From contig CAVVPS010000019.1 in NCBI GenBank assembly GCA_963750195.1, positions 434,001 through 498,000 on the forward strand: a stretch of DNA of 64,000 nucleotides, in the 5' to 3' direction. Under the pieces are notes generated by a model. That model saw only the letters and a list, made by a program, of their open reading frames with translations, was not told where the DNA came from and did no database searches. Made by a program: the position numbers and the translations under genes. The first letter of the stretch is position 1, and each line of letters opens with the position of its first letter. This DNA is from AP-15 sp963750195. GTDB lineage: Bacteria; Pseudomonadota; Alphaproteobacteria; ATCC43930; CGMCC-115725. Shown piece after piece: positions 46,758-55,972 of the stretch.

Positions 46758-49481
46758 TTATTGATGCTGAAACGCGGCCGCCCTCCCGCCTTCCAGAAAG
46801 GTCTGGGCAGTGAGGTGCCCAAAGATTTCGATCAAGGGTGCAACCAGCCCGGTCCATCCAGTCTGATGACTGGCGCCGATCCCGGCGCCGTTGTCGCCAT
46901 GGAAATACTCGTAGAACAACAGGCAATCGCGCCAGTGAGGATCGTTCTGAAATTTCTCGGCTCCGCCGAACACCGGCCGCCGGCCAGCTTCGTCGCGCAG
47001 AAAGATCCGGGTCAGCCGGTTGGCGATTTCGCGAGCGACCTCAAACAGGTTCATCGAATTGCCCGAGCCGGTCGGGCACTCGATCTTGAAGTTGTCACCG
47101 TAATACAAGTAATACTGTATTAATGCGCGGATCAGCAGCACATTGACCGGCATCCAGATCGGCCCGCGCCAATTCGAGTTGCCGCCGAACATGCCGGTGT
47201 CCGACTCGGCGGGCAGGTAGTTCACCCGATATTCCTGACCCTGCACCGAGAACACATAGGGATGCTCGGCGTGATGACGGGATAATGCCCGGATCCCGTA
47301 GGGGCTGAGGAACTCGTTCTCGTCGAGCATTCGCGACAGGATCCGGCGCAGCCGGCTCTCGTTCACCAGAGCAAGGATGCCGCGTTCGTTGACACCAAGT
47401 TGCCCCGGTCCGGTGGCATGGATAGACTCACGGAGCTCCGGCATGCGCCGGAAGCGCTCGAACAGCCGCGCTGTCACGGTCGGAACCCGATCACGCTGCC
47501 ACTTCTCGACGACCGTGGTGGCGCAGAGCGGCAGCAGACCCACCATCGAGCGGACCTTGAGCCGGGTAGCGCTGCCGTCGGGGAGGCGAAGGACGTCGTA
47601 GTAGAAGCCGTCCTCCTCATCCCACATACCATCTGGACCGATCGCGTTCATCGCCCGGGCGATCAGCAAAAACTGCATACCGAAGTTGGTCGCCAGCTCC
47701 TCATAGGCCGGCTCATGAGCCGCGAGCTCGACTACAATCTCGACCATGTTCTGGGCGTAGAGGGCCACCCATGCGGTGCCGTCGGCCTGCTCCAGATAAC
47801 CGCCAGTCGGCAATGGCGCGCTGCGGTCGAAGACGCCGATATTGTCGAGCCCGAGAAACCCTCCTTCGAAGAGGTTTCTGCCGTTGCGGTCTTTCCGGTT
47901 CACCCACCAGCCGAAGTTGGCGGCGAGCTTGCCGAGGACCCGCTTCAGAAAATCGAGGTCGGTTTTGCCGCGCAACGCCTGCTCCATCCGGTAGGCAAAG
48001 ATCGTGGCCCAGCCATGCACCGGCGGATTGACGTCGCTGAAATTCCACTCGTAGGCCGGAATCTGTCCGGTCGGATGCAGGAAAACCCCCCCCAACAGCA
48101 AATCAAGCTGCTGCTTCGCGAAATCGACATCGACGGCGGAGAACGCGATCGTGTGAAAGGCCAGGTCCCAGGCCGCGAACCAGGGATATTCCCACTTGTC
48201 CGGCATCGAGATGACATGGTCACTGATCATGTGGAACCACTCGCGATTCCGCACCTGGCGAGTTGATCGCATCGGGTCGACGCCATGCTCCCGCAGCCAC
48301 ATGTCGACGTCGAAGAAGAAATACTGTTTGCTCCACAGCATCCCGGCCAATGCCTGCCGCATCACATTGGCCGCATCTTCGCCGATACCCGCAGGCGTAA
48401 TTGACCGATAGAAGTCGTCGGCCTCATGCCGGCGCGCTTCGATGATTTGCTCGAACTCTTTGCCGAACGGTTGCCCGGCGCCGGGGGCAACCTTGCTCAG
48501 CCGCAGCCGGATGACTGCGGTCGCCCCCGAGCCGACCCGTATCTCATAGTGTGCAGCGGCTTTGGTCCCGGTGTGGTTCGGGTTGACCGCGTCCTGCCGG
48601 CCTGCCACCACATCATTGTTGATCCCATCCTTCACATAGGGTGTTGGGTTCGGCGTACCGAAGAGCCGCTCGTTGTTGGTCTCGTTCTCGGTGAACAGCA
48701 GGCGTGCATTGCCTTCGCAATACAGGAAATAATCACCGAGCTCGGCATGTGACGCAGCCATGGCGCCAGCCCCGTCTCTCCCGGATGCGTCCTTCATCGA
48801 TGGCTTTGGCTCATCCGGCCACCAGCTCCAGGTGTTGCGGAACCATAGCGTCGGCAATACGTGCAGTGCCGCCACCTCAGGCCCCCGATTGCTTACGCTT
48901 ATTTGGATCAAGATGTCGGTGGGTGAGGCTTTTGCATATTCCACCAGCACATCGAAATACCGGTCTTCGTTGAAGATGCCGGTGTCGAGCAATTCGTATT
49001 CGGGATCGAGGCGCCCGCGATGCCGGTTCGTTTCTATCAGGTTCAGGTAAGGATATTCGTTGTGGGGATATTTATAGAGATACTTCATATATGAGTGGGT
49101 CGGCGTGCTGTCGAGATAGAAATAATACTCTTTCACATCCTCACCGTGATTGGCCTCGCTGTTGGTCAGGCCGTAGATCCGTTCCTTGAGGATCGGATCC
49201 TTACCGTTCCACATAGCGACAGCGAAACACAGCCTTTGGTGATCGTCGCTGATCCCGGCAAGGCCGTCCTCACCCCAGTGGTAGGCACGCGAGCGGGCCT
49301 GATCGTGGGTGAAATAGTCCCACGCGTTCCCATCCTCGCTGTAATCCTCGCGGACCGTGCCCCATTGGCGCTCGCTGAGGTACGGGCCCCATTGCCGCCA
49401 TGGCGCCCCCTTTTCCCGCGCCTCGTCTAGACGCAACTCTTCGGCCGTCGTCGCCGGTTCGGTCGTCGTGCTCCTGGCCAT
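46758..49481 (-). CDS. GH63-type glucosidase (mannosyl-oligosaccharide glucosidase-like)
   Basis: A 907-residue glycoside hydrolase, likely intracellular as no signal peptide is seen. Recognisable blocks: GPYLSERQWGTVREDYSEDG near the N-terminus, then AWDLAFHTIAFSAVDVDFAK, and ALYAQNMVEIVVEL in the (alpha/alpha)6 barrel; SNWRGPIWMPVNVLLI and HQTGWTGLVAPLIE near the end. The GH63/MGH1-like barrel holds two catalytic acids, probably in the AWDLAF and GWTGLV regions. GGAGG precedes the ATG. DUF2252 is downstream on the same strand. Substrate could be a glucosylated or mannosylated compound such as a compatible solute. Confidence 0.85.
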   Translation of the reverse strand: MARSTTTEPATTAEELRLDEAREKGAPWRQWGPYLSERQWGTVREDYSEDGNAWDYFTHDQARSRAYHWGEDGLAGISDDHQRLCFAVAMWNGKDPILKERIYGLTNSEANHGEDVKEYYFYLDSTPTHSYMKYLYKYPHNEYPYLNLIETNRHRGRLDPEYELLDTGIFNEDRYFDVLVEYAKASPTDILIQISVSNRGPEVAALHVLPTLWFRNTWSWWPDEPKPSMKDASGRDGAGAMAASHAELGDYFLYCEGNARLLFTENETNNERLFGTPNPTPYVKDGINNDVVAGRQDAVNPNHTGTKAAAHYEIRVGSGATAVIRLRLSKVAPGAGQPFGKEFEQIIEARRHEADDFYRSITPAGIGEDAANVMRQALAGMLWSKQYFFFDVDMWLREHGVDPMRSTRQVRNREWFHMISDHVISMPDKWEYPWFAAWDLAFHTIAFSAVDVDFAKQQLDLLLGGVFLHPTGQIPAYEWNFSDVNPPVHGWATIFAYRMEQALRGKTDLDFLKRVLGKLAANFGWWVNRKDRNGRNLFEGGFLGLDNIGVFDRSAPLPTGGYLEQADGTAWVALYAQNMVEIVVELAAHEPAYEELATNFGMQFLLIARAMNAIGPDGMWDEEDGFYYDVLRLPDGSATRLKVRSMVGLLPLCATTVVEKWQRDRVPTVTARLFERFRRMPELRESIHATGPGQLGVNERGILALVNESRLRRILSRMLDENEFLSPYGIRALSRHHAEHPYVFSVQGQEYRVNYLPAESDTGMFGGNSNWRGPIWMPVNVLLIRALIQYYLYYGDNFKIECPTGSGNSMNLFEVAREIANRLTRIFLRDEAGRRPVFGGAEKFQNDPHWRDCLLFYEYFHGDNGAGIGASHQTGWTGLVAPLIEIFGHLTAQTFLEGGRAAAFQHQ

Positions 49482-49884
49482 GGATACCTCCTGCTTAAGC
49501 GACTACATTGAAGTTCTCCGTTTGGCGCCATCGCGCCCCCACTCATCGCAGGAAGAGGAGCCGCACCTGAAAGCGGAGCGTCCGCCGGATCTAGCGCTTG
49601 GCGACTGCGGGCCTTACGGGGTGGGCCGGCGCCTGAGCCTGGGCCTGCGCGGCGGGAACGAGCAGCCGCAGCGTCGACAACGATAGGCCGACAGCGAGCG
49701 CGCCTGCGACCGGCGAGTCATTCGGTTTCTCCTAGCTGATCCTGCTTGAACAATGTCGATGCTACTTCTGGCTGGGTGGAGCGGGACCTGCCCATCCGGC
49801 CTTGTGCGTTTCGAAACGGGGGCCTTATCGGGCCGCCCGTTTCTCCACGTCACACGCAGTCGCCAGAGTTAGTCGGCAACAATT
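49482..49884. other. Spacer with a possible broken secreted-peptide frame
   Basis: The 403 bases between the glucosidase and arylsulfatase genes have one suggestive item. On the minus strand an ATG at 49721 follows TAGGAGAAA, and shortly after, one base out of frame, comes ALAVGLSLSTLRLLVPAAQA, a signal-peptide-like run ending at a TAG at 49591-49593. It may be a small exported protein with an indel, or chance. The rest contains nothing recognised. Confidence 0.35.
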
Positions 49885-51630
49885 CTAGTCGTCTCCCTTA
49901 TGGGCTTTCATTTCCTGCAGAATGCCGCTCAAATTGTAGGTCTCCGCCGGTTGCAGCGGCGGGAACTTTTCGTAGGATGCCAACTCCTGCTCCCAGAGCT
50001 GCTGGCCGACCGGCAGCATGTTCCAGTCGTACAAATATGCGGTCGATGGGGAGCCGAGTGTACCGCCCAACTCCATGGCCGACTTTGCGTCCCCGAAGCT
50101 GACAGCCTGCTCGAAGGGATCGCGCTTGACGTTGGCGACCAAGGTCCAGTGGTAGTTGACGAGCGGCAGGAACCAGCCGGACGCTCCCCCAGGCGCCATC
50201 GAGTAATACATCTTCCAATTCCCGTAGCGCACGGCCGATGGTGTCGCGCCCGAGTAGTAGAAGAAGACGTTCCGCGCGGATTTATCCGAGTTGCCTTCGA
50301 GATAGTCACGCTGATCAAAGCCGTCCAGCGTCGTCTTGACGATGCCGGGATAGGAACCTGCCTCGATCTGCTTCTTCAGAGCGTCGCCCTTGGCCCCGCC
50401 TGCGATGTCAACCAATGTCGGCAACCAATCGAGGGCCGCGAACATCTGGTTCTTGACCGTTCCCGGCTTGATGTGCCCCGTCCAGCGGACGACTTGCGGT
50501 GCGCGGTAGCCGCCTTCCCAGGCCTCGCCCTTCTGGCCCTTGAACGGCGTGATGCCGCCATCGGGGAAGCTGACTGTCTCGGCACCATTGTCGGTGGTGA
50601 AGACGACGATCGTGTTGTCCAGCTGGCCCATGTCCTCGAGCTTCTTCAAGACATAGCCGATGTTGTCGTCCAGCTGCTTCATGCCAGCCTCGTTGAGGCC
50701 CCAGTCCTTGCCTCCCTTCGTGCCGATCATGTCCAGGTACTTGTCGGGCAGCACAGTGGTGACGTGCATGCGCGCCGGGTTGTACCAGACGAAGAAGGGT
50801 TTCCCGGTCTTCTTTGGGTCGTTGCGGTCGAGGAAGTCGATGACCTTGGCCGAGATCTCCTCGTCGACCGTCTTCGACCGGTCCAACGTCAGCGGGCCCT
50901 GGTCCTTGCAGGTCTGGTTCTTCTCCGTGCCGTCGGAGGACGTGCACCAGATGATCGGGCGCGGCGGCGTCAGGCAGGTCGTGGTCTTGGGGTCCACAGC
51001 ACTAGGATCCTCCGACAGGCCAGGGACCGGCGTGTTCTTGCACGGCGGCGCGATGCCTTGCACCGTTGTGCTGGTATTGATGTCGGGAAAGCTCACCTGC
51101 TGCATCGCGTCCAGGTGATACAGGTAACCCCAGTATTCCTGGAAGCCGTGCGCCGTCGGCAGCGCCGCCGTCTTGTCGCCCAAATGGTTCTTGCCGAATT
51201 CTCCGGTGGTGTAGCCGAGATCGTACAGGAACTTGGCGAGCGCCGGGGTGCCGGGCTGCAGGAAGGAGGGGCTGCCGGGCAGTTGCGGCGGGATCATGCC
51301 GGTGCGCAGCGGATACATGCCGGTGAAGAAGGCGTTGCGCCCGGAGGTGCAGCTCTGCATGGCGAGGTAGTCCATGAAGATGGCGCCCTCGTTGCCGATG
51401 CGGTCGATGTTGGGCGTTTCACCCACCATCAGGCCGCGGTGGTAGATGCTCGGCTGCATCCAGCCGATGTCGTCGCCCATGATGAACATGATGTTGGGCT
51501 TTTGTGCTGGCGCCTGAGCCTGCGCCGGGCTGACGAACCCGGGCACGGCGGTTAGCAACAGCCCCCCGACGACGGCGGCGGTCCCTAGGGCCGTCTTGGC
51601 TGTCGATATCAATAATTCGGGTGTTTTCAT
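49885..51630 (-). CDS. Arylsulfatase (formylglycine-dependent sulfatase)
   Basis: A 581-residue periplasmic sulfatase that hydrolyses a sulfate ester. Signal peptide 1-40 (LLLTAVPGFVSPAQAQA). The metal site starts with NIMFIMGDDIGW (Asp 53, 54). The formylglycine site is CTSGR (Cys 94), followed by FFTGMYPLRTG; the third residue is Ser instead of the usual Pro or Ala. GEFGKNHLGD and FTTDNGAETVSF complete the active site. ATG 51630 is chosen because GGGGAG lies 6 bases before it. It is the last gene of a run with two FGE-type maturases and an AraC regulator, which fits a maturation-dependent enzyme. Confidence 0.9.
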   Translation of the reverse strand: MKTPELLISTAKTALGTAAVVGGLLLTAVPGFVSPAQAQAPAQKPNIMFIMGDDIGWMQPSIYHRGLMVGETPNIDRIGNEGAIFMDYLAMQSCTSGRNAFFTGMYPLRTGMIPPQLPGSPSFLQPGTPALAKFLYDLGYTTGEFGKNHLGDKTAALPTAHGFQEYWGYLYHLDAMQQVSFPDINTSTTVQGIAPPCKNTPVPGLSEDPSAVDPKTTTCLTPPRPIIWCTSSDGTEKNQTCKDQGPLTLDRSKTVDEEISAKVIDFLDRNDPKKTGKPFFVWYNPARMHVTTVLPDKYLDMIGTKGGKDWGLNEAGMKQLDDNIGYVLKKLEDMGQLDNTIVVFTTDNGAETVSFPDGGITPFKGQKGEAWEGGYRAPQVVRWTGHIKPGTVKNQMFAALDWLPTLVDIAGGAKGDALKKQIEAGSYPGIVKTTLDGFDQRDYLEGNSDKSARNVFFYYSGATPSAVRYGNWKMYYSMAPGGASGWFLPLVNYHWTLVANVKRDPFEQAVSFGDAKSAMELGGTLGSPSTAYLYDWNMLPVGQQLWEQELASYEKFPPLQPAETYNLSGILQEMKAHKGDD

Positions 51631-51656
51631 CACCATCTCCCCTGTGGAAAGCTTGG

Positions 51657-52621
51657 TTAATGTCTGCGGAATACGCAGCGAAATCCGATGTGGCTCATGC
51701 CGCTGTCGATCATCTGGGCGTGGCGCGCGGCCGGGCGATAGCGTCGGCAATAGTTCGGCGCGCACAAAAACGAGCCGCCTTTGACGACCTTGCGCGGGAT
51801 CGAGCACTGGGGCTGGGCGGCGTCGAAGCTGGCGTCTACCGGTCCGCCCCGTGGATTATCCGGGACGCAGCAAGGGCTCGCGGCGTCGGATGCCGCGAGC
51901 TGAACCAGTCGACAGTCCATTCCCAGACATTGCCGGCCATGTCGTAGAGGCCGTAGCCGTTTGCCGGGAAAACTCCAACCGGCGAGGTTCTCTCGAATCC
52001 ATCGACGCAAAGGTTCTGCCACGGGAATTCGCCCTGCCAGGTGTTTGCCATCTGGCGGTCGCCCGGGCTGAACTCGCTGCCCCATACGAACTCGGCGCCG
52101 TCCAACCCGCCGCGCGCCGCAAACTCCCATTCGGCCTCGGTCGGCAGGACCTTGCCGGCCCAGCTTGCGTAAGCCTCTGCGTCCTCGAATGCCACCTGTA
52201 CGGCAGGATGATCCAGCCGCTGGGCAACCGAACTGCCTTTGCCTTCCGGGTGGCGCCAGTAGGCGCCCGGCTTCCAGCCCCACCAATTCGAAATGTCGTG
52301 CAGGTCCACCGGCCCTCGGGTCTTGCGAAAAACCAACGAGCCGGGCTTCAGCATGTGCGGCAAGGCACCGGGGTAATCGGCGGGACTAGGTGCGCGTTCG
52401 GCAACCGTGCGATAGCCGGTAGCGGAAACAAATGCGGCGAACTGGCGGTTGGTCACCGGGTAGGGATCGATGAAGAAGCCGTCAACAAACACGCGGTGCG
52501 CCGGCGCCTCTTCCGGGTAGTGGGAATCTGAGCCCATCCGGAACTCACCCCCCTCGATCCACACCATGTTCCGCACAAGCTCCGCACGGGTGGCGGAATT
52601 GTTGGCGCTTGTTGCAGCCAT
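51657..52621 (-). pseudogene. Formylglycine-generating enzyme (SUMF1 family) copy 1, one frameshift
   Basis: An FGE-type copper oxidase that converts the sulfatase Cys to formylglycine. MVWIEGGEFRMGSDSHYPEE opens the fold, LPTEAEWEFAARGGLDGAEF and NGYGLYDMAGNVWEWTVDWF follow. The frame is lost at 51880 (CATCCGACGCC; a missing G), and the catalytic block GGSFLCAPNYCRRYRPAAR (two Cys of the active site) sits in the next frame, ending FRCVFRRH at 51657. One inserted G restores about 322 codons. It starts 27 bases upstream of the arylsulfatase gene. Strongly similar to the copy at 53750-54697. Confidence 0.85.
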
Positions 52622-52721
52622 CGCCGAGGTTCCTGACGGTGCGCTTGAGGATTACGAACCGGGCCGCGTCGGCTGACGCCGGCTTCTCCGACTGAATAGC
52701 CGGCAAAGCACCCTCTGCGGT

Positions 52722-53720
52722 CTATGCGATTTCGGCCAAAATGCGACTGGGTTCGCGAGCCGTTTGTCGGCGCCCTTCCGGCGGACGGCGCAGCGTGGCC
52801 GAGGGCGGCTCGGCGAAGAGGATTTTGTATTCGGCCGCGAAACGACCGAGCTCCCAGAACCCGAATTGTGTGGCGATCGCGGTTACGGTCGCCGCCGCCG
52901 GGTCCGCCTCGCGCAGAGCCTGCCGTGCCAGATGCATTCGCCGCCGCAGCAGGAACCGCATCGGACCCATCCCGATCTGTTCCTGGCAGCATCGGCGCAG
53001 TGTCCGCTGCGACACCCCGATCATTTGACAGATTTGCGGGAGATACACAGCGCCGTCGGGATATGCCTCCAGCACGTGGCGAAACCGGCGCATGATGAGT
53101 TGGTGTTGTCGCTGTGCCGATCGGTCCTCGCGGACCTCCCCGCCGCCGAGACAGGCGACCATGGCTTCGATCAACGCCTGCTCGAGCCCGCGCGCCGCGT
53201 CGGGATTGGCGATGATTTCGGGGGACCTCTCCGCCAGCTGCCCGGCCGCCGCATGCAGCCGCTGGAGCCTTGCCATCGCGGCTGGTGAGGGGTTGGCTAT
53301 TAGCGCATCACGCGGCGGCGTCAGGTCGCACCCAGCAATCGCCGCCCCGACGGAATCCATTGCCTCCACCGGCAGCGACATGGCGCCCCAGCAAGCGGAC
53401 CCGGATGAATGCTGAAAACTGGCCCCACCCTCATGGTGTCGCAGGATGTTGATCGGCTGCAATTCCGCACCGCCCCAGACCAGGCTTGGTCCAGGGTCTA
53501 TCCGGAACGAGATGATGGCCCGCCCGGGAAAGCTGGCCGAGTGCGCAACCCGCGGCAGGTTGTCGGAGAAACGCTGCATCCACAGGCGATGCAGATCGAT
53601 GCGGGTGAGTTTCGCGGCGAAGGATCCGCGCCCGGTGACCGTCAATTCGGCTCTTGTCGCGCGGATCGATGACGCATAGTCGTCAGGGTCTGAGAAGGTT
53701 TGCACCGCGCTCGACGGCAT
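52722..53720 (-). CDS. AraC-family transcriptional regulator
   Basis: A 332-residue regulator. The N-terminal ligand/oligomerisation region (about 1-210) starts MPSSAVQTFSDPDDYASSI. The C-terminal AraC domain carries VYLPQICQMIGVSQRTLRRC as first helix-turn-helix and AIATQFGFWELGRFAAEYK as second (GFxxxxxFxxxYK pattern). It lies between two FGE genes on the same strand, 29 bases after copy 2 and 100 bases before copy 1, so it probably controls this sulfatase cluster. The likely inducer is a sulfate ester or its product. Confidence 0.85.
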   Translation of the reverse strand: MPSSAVQTFSDPDDYASSIRATRAELTVTGRGSFAAKLTRIDLHRLWMQRFSDNLPRVAHSASFPGRAIISFRIDPGPSLVWGGAELQPINILRHHEGGASFQHSSGSACWGAMSLPVEAMDSVGAAIAGCDLTPPRDALIANPSPAAMARLQRLHAAAGQLAERSPEIIANPDAARGLEQALIEAMVACLGGGEVREDRSAQRQHQLIMRRFRHVLEAYPDGAVYLPQICQMIGVSQRTLRRCCQEQIGMGPMRFLLRRRMHLARQALREADPAAATVTAIATQFGFWELGRFAAEYKILFAEPPSATLRRPPEGRRQTAREPSRILAEIA

Positions 53721-53749
53721 CCTGGGCGCTCCGGATCTGTCAACGCTTA

Positions 53750-54697
53750 TTATGGCGACGTGGAGCCTTCTCGGATGACGCAGCGGAAGCCGACATGGCT
53801 TGTCGATGTGTCGACCGGTTCCGCGTGGCGCGCAGCCGGGCGGTAGCGGCGGCAGTAATTGGGTGCGCAAAGATGCGAGCCGCCCTTGAGCACCTTGCGC
53901 GGGATCTTGATGTCGGGCTGGCGGGGATCGTAGCTCGCGGCTTCGGGCCCGCCCCGCGGGTTCTCCGGGATACAGCAGGCCTTTGGCGCCTCGGCCGGAT
54001 GCTTTGGCGAATACCAGTCGGCGGTCCATTCCCAAACATTGCCGATCATGTCGTAAAGGCCGTATCCGTTCGCCGGGAAGGCAGTAACCGGCGAGGTGCG
54101 GGTGAAGCCGTCGAGCGCCAGGTTCTGGCGCGGGAACTCGCCCTGCCAGGTATTGGCCATATGCGCGCCGCCGAGGGTGAATTCGTTGCCCCAGGCGAAC
54201 TCGGCGCCGTCAAGCCCGCCGCGCGCGGCGAATTCCCATTCTGCTTCGGTCGGGAGGTCCTTCCCCGCCCAGCGGGCATAGGCGAGCGCATCGCCATAGG
54301 CGACGTGCACCACCGGATGATTGTCGAGCCCATTGATATTGCTCTTGCGCCCATAGGGATGGCGCCAGTCGGCTCCCTTCAGAAAGGTCCACCACTGACC
54401 CCAATCGCGCAGATCGACCGGGTGCGCGGGCGGTGTGAACACCAGCGAGCCGGCATAAATCATGTGCGGCAATGCGCCCGGATAATCCTTGGGGTCGGGT
54501 GGGATTTCGGCAAAGGTGACGTGGCCTGTCGCCCGGGCGAATTCCTTAAATTGCCGGTTGGTGACTGGATGCCGGTCGATCCGGAACGCATCGACGCTGA
54601 CTTGGTGGGCCGGCGCTTCTTCCGGATAATGCTTGTCCGACCCCATATGGAACGTGCCACCAGGAACTCGGACCATGTCGTCGCTGTCCATCGCCAT
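53750..54697 (-). CDS. Formylglycine-generating enzyme (SUMF1 family) copy 2
   Basis: A 315-residue intact FGE-like maturase. It opens MAMDSDDMVRVPGGTFHMGS, has DLPTEAEWEFAARGGLDGAE, GYGLYDMIGNVWEWTADWY and the active-site pair in LKGGSHLCAPNYCRRYRPA. These match the two catalytic cysteines of human SUMF1. The start at 54697 has GAGAGG. It lies first in the run copy 2, AraC, copy 1, arylsulfatase. It could complement the frameshifted copy 1 or serve a sulfatase elsewhere in the genome. Confidence 0.88.
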   Translation of the reverse strand: MAMDSDDMVRVPGGTFHMGSDKHYPEEAPAHQVSVDAFRIDRHPVTNRQFKEFARATGHVTFAEIPPDPKDYPGALPHMIYAGSLVFTPPAHPVDLRDWGQWWTFLKGADWRHPYGRKSNINGLDNHPVVHVAYGDALAYARWAGKDLPTEAEWEFAARGGLDGAEFAWGNEFTLGGAHMANTWQGEFPRQNLALDGFTRTSPVTAFPANGYGLYDMIGNVWEWTADWYSPKHPAEAPKACCIPENPRGGPEAASYDPRQPDIKIPRKVLKGGSHLCAPNYCRRYRPAARHAEPVDTSTSHVGFRCVIREGSTSP

Positions 54698-54847
54698 CCT
54701 CTCACCGTCCGTGATCTTGCTGCCGGCGGAGCAGCCTGCGTGTCCAGGCCGCGGCGATCCTGAGCCGGCTAGTCGAATCAAGTCAATCGGCCCCGGCGAA
54801 CGTGAACCCATGGGCTGAGCGCCGCCCAGGCATGCAACGCTGACCGG

Positions 54848-55972
54848 ATGGTTCGCACCGCCTATCTCGCCGCGGACGGGTATGTCGACGAGCTCGTCGC
54901 AGAGTTGGGAGTGGTTGAGCGCGTACACCGCCGCCTCCTGACTGCAGCGGGGGCGCCGCGGCCGGCGGCTTGGGCGGCCAATGTGTGGCTCGAACCGCGG
55001 GAGATCGTGATCAAGTCGATTTCCGACGCGGCGGCGAAATTGCGCGCCATCCAGCGCAATTGGGCGGTTTATGCGCCGGTTCTGCACCGGCGCGCGATGC
55101 TGATCCAGGAACAATTGCCGAAGGTTTCGGCCAGGCCCTTGGTTTTCGGGATGCCGGTTCCGACGGCGCCGCTCGGCTCGTGGACCTTGCTCGATGCCGA
55201 AACGGTGCTGGCGTCACCGCATTGTTCGAGCCCGTTTCCAAACGGCGAGGTTCGCTTTGTCGAAGACCATGCCGGGCCGCCGAGCCGCGCCTATCTGAAA
55301 TTGTGGGAGGCGCTGACCCTGATCGGCCGGCAGCCGGGGGCGGGAGCGATTTGCCTCGATCTCGGCAGCAGCCCCGGCGGCTGGAGCTGGGCGTTGCAGC
55401 AGATGGAGGCGCGGGTGATCAGTGTCGACAAGGCGCCGCTCGCCGCCCGGGTCGCGCACCTGCCGGGCATCGAGCACCGGCTCGACAGCGCCTTTGCTCT
55501 CGATCCGCACGCGGTCGGTCCGGTCGACTGGCTGTTTTCGGATGTCGTGTGCTATCCGGCGCGGCTGCTGGCATTGGTCGAGCGCTGGCTGGGGGCCGGC
55601 ATCTGCCGGAATTTTGTCTGCACGATCAAATTCCAGGGCGAGACCGATCACCAGATCGCCCGGCGCTTCGCCGCCATCCCAGGCTCGCAGCTGCGCCATC
55701 TCTTTCACAACAAGCACGAGTTGACCTGGAGCAAGATGGAGCACGGAGCCGATTTTCAGCCGATAATTAAAAATTCCACCGGCAGGTTCTCAGTCGGAGC
55801 GAACCTTCCAAGGTCAGGAGTTTACCCGCTCTTATGGGCCTGGCATGACGGCGCCGGTCTCCAGAGCTGTCATGACCGCTATCAATTCGGTATCGAGTTC
55901 GCTGGGCAGCATGGTTTTCGCCAGCATATGGGCGCTAAGCGATACGCCGTAGTTACGATGGGCCCAGGCTGA
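54848..55972 (+). CDS. RlmM-like SAM-dependent methyltransferase with a foreign C-terminal tail
   Basis: A 374-codon frame. The first 295 codons match RlmM-type 23S rRNA 2'-O-ribose methyltransferases (FtsJ fold): the SAM motif LDLGSSPGGWSWALQQMEA, a KDKE-type lysine in IKFQGETDHQ and an end at LFHNKHELTW. Homology stops there (about 55730). The last 80 codons (SKMEHGADFQPIIKNSTGRF and on) lie opposite the 3' end of the OLD-like gene and look like non-coding extension. The native stop seems to have been lost at the junction with the AT-rich insert. Start 54848. Confidence 0.8.
   Translation: MVRTAYLAADGYVDELVAELGVVERVHRRLLTAAGAPRPAAWAANVWLEPREIVIKSISDAAAKLRAIQRNWAVYAPVLHRRAMLIQEQLPKVSARPLVFGMPVPTAPLGSWTLLDAETVLASPHCSSPFPNGEVRFVEDHAGPPSRAYLKLWEALTLIGRQPGAGAICLDLGSSPGGWSWALQQMEARVISVDKAPLAARVAHLPGIEHRLDSAFALDPHAVGPVDWLFSDVVCYPARLLALVERWLGAGICRNFVCTIKFQGETDHQIARRFAAIPGSQLRHLFHNKHELTWSKMEHGADFQPIIKNSTGRFSVGANLPRSGVYPLLWAWHDGAGLQSCHDRYQFGIEFAGQHGFRQHMGAKRYAVVTMGPG

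Noticed and set aside
49900..51555. 551-codon plus-strand frame opposite the arylsulfatase
   Set aside because: No family blocks; the minus strand has a signal peptide, metal sites and the CTSGR site. The long frame is a result of high GC at third positions.
55740..55972. C-terminal 80 codons of the methyltransferase as a real domain
   Set aside because: They lie antisense to the more convincing OLD C-terminus and have no match to RlmM-type proteins; treated as read-through into the insert.
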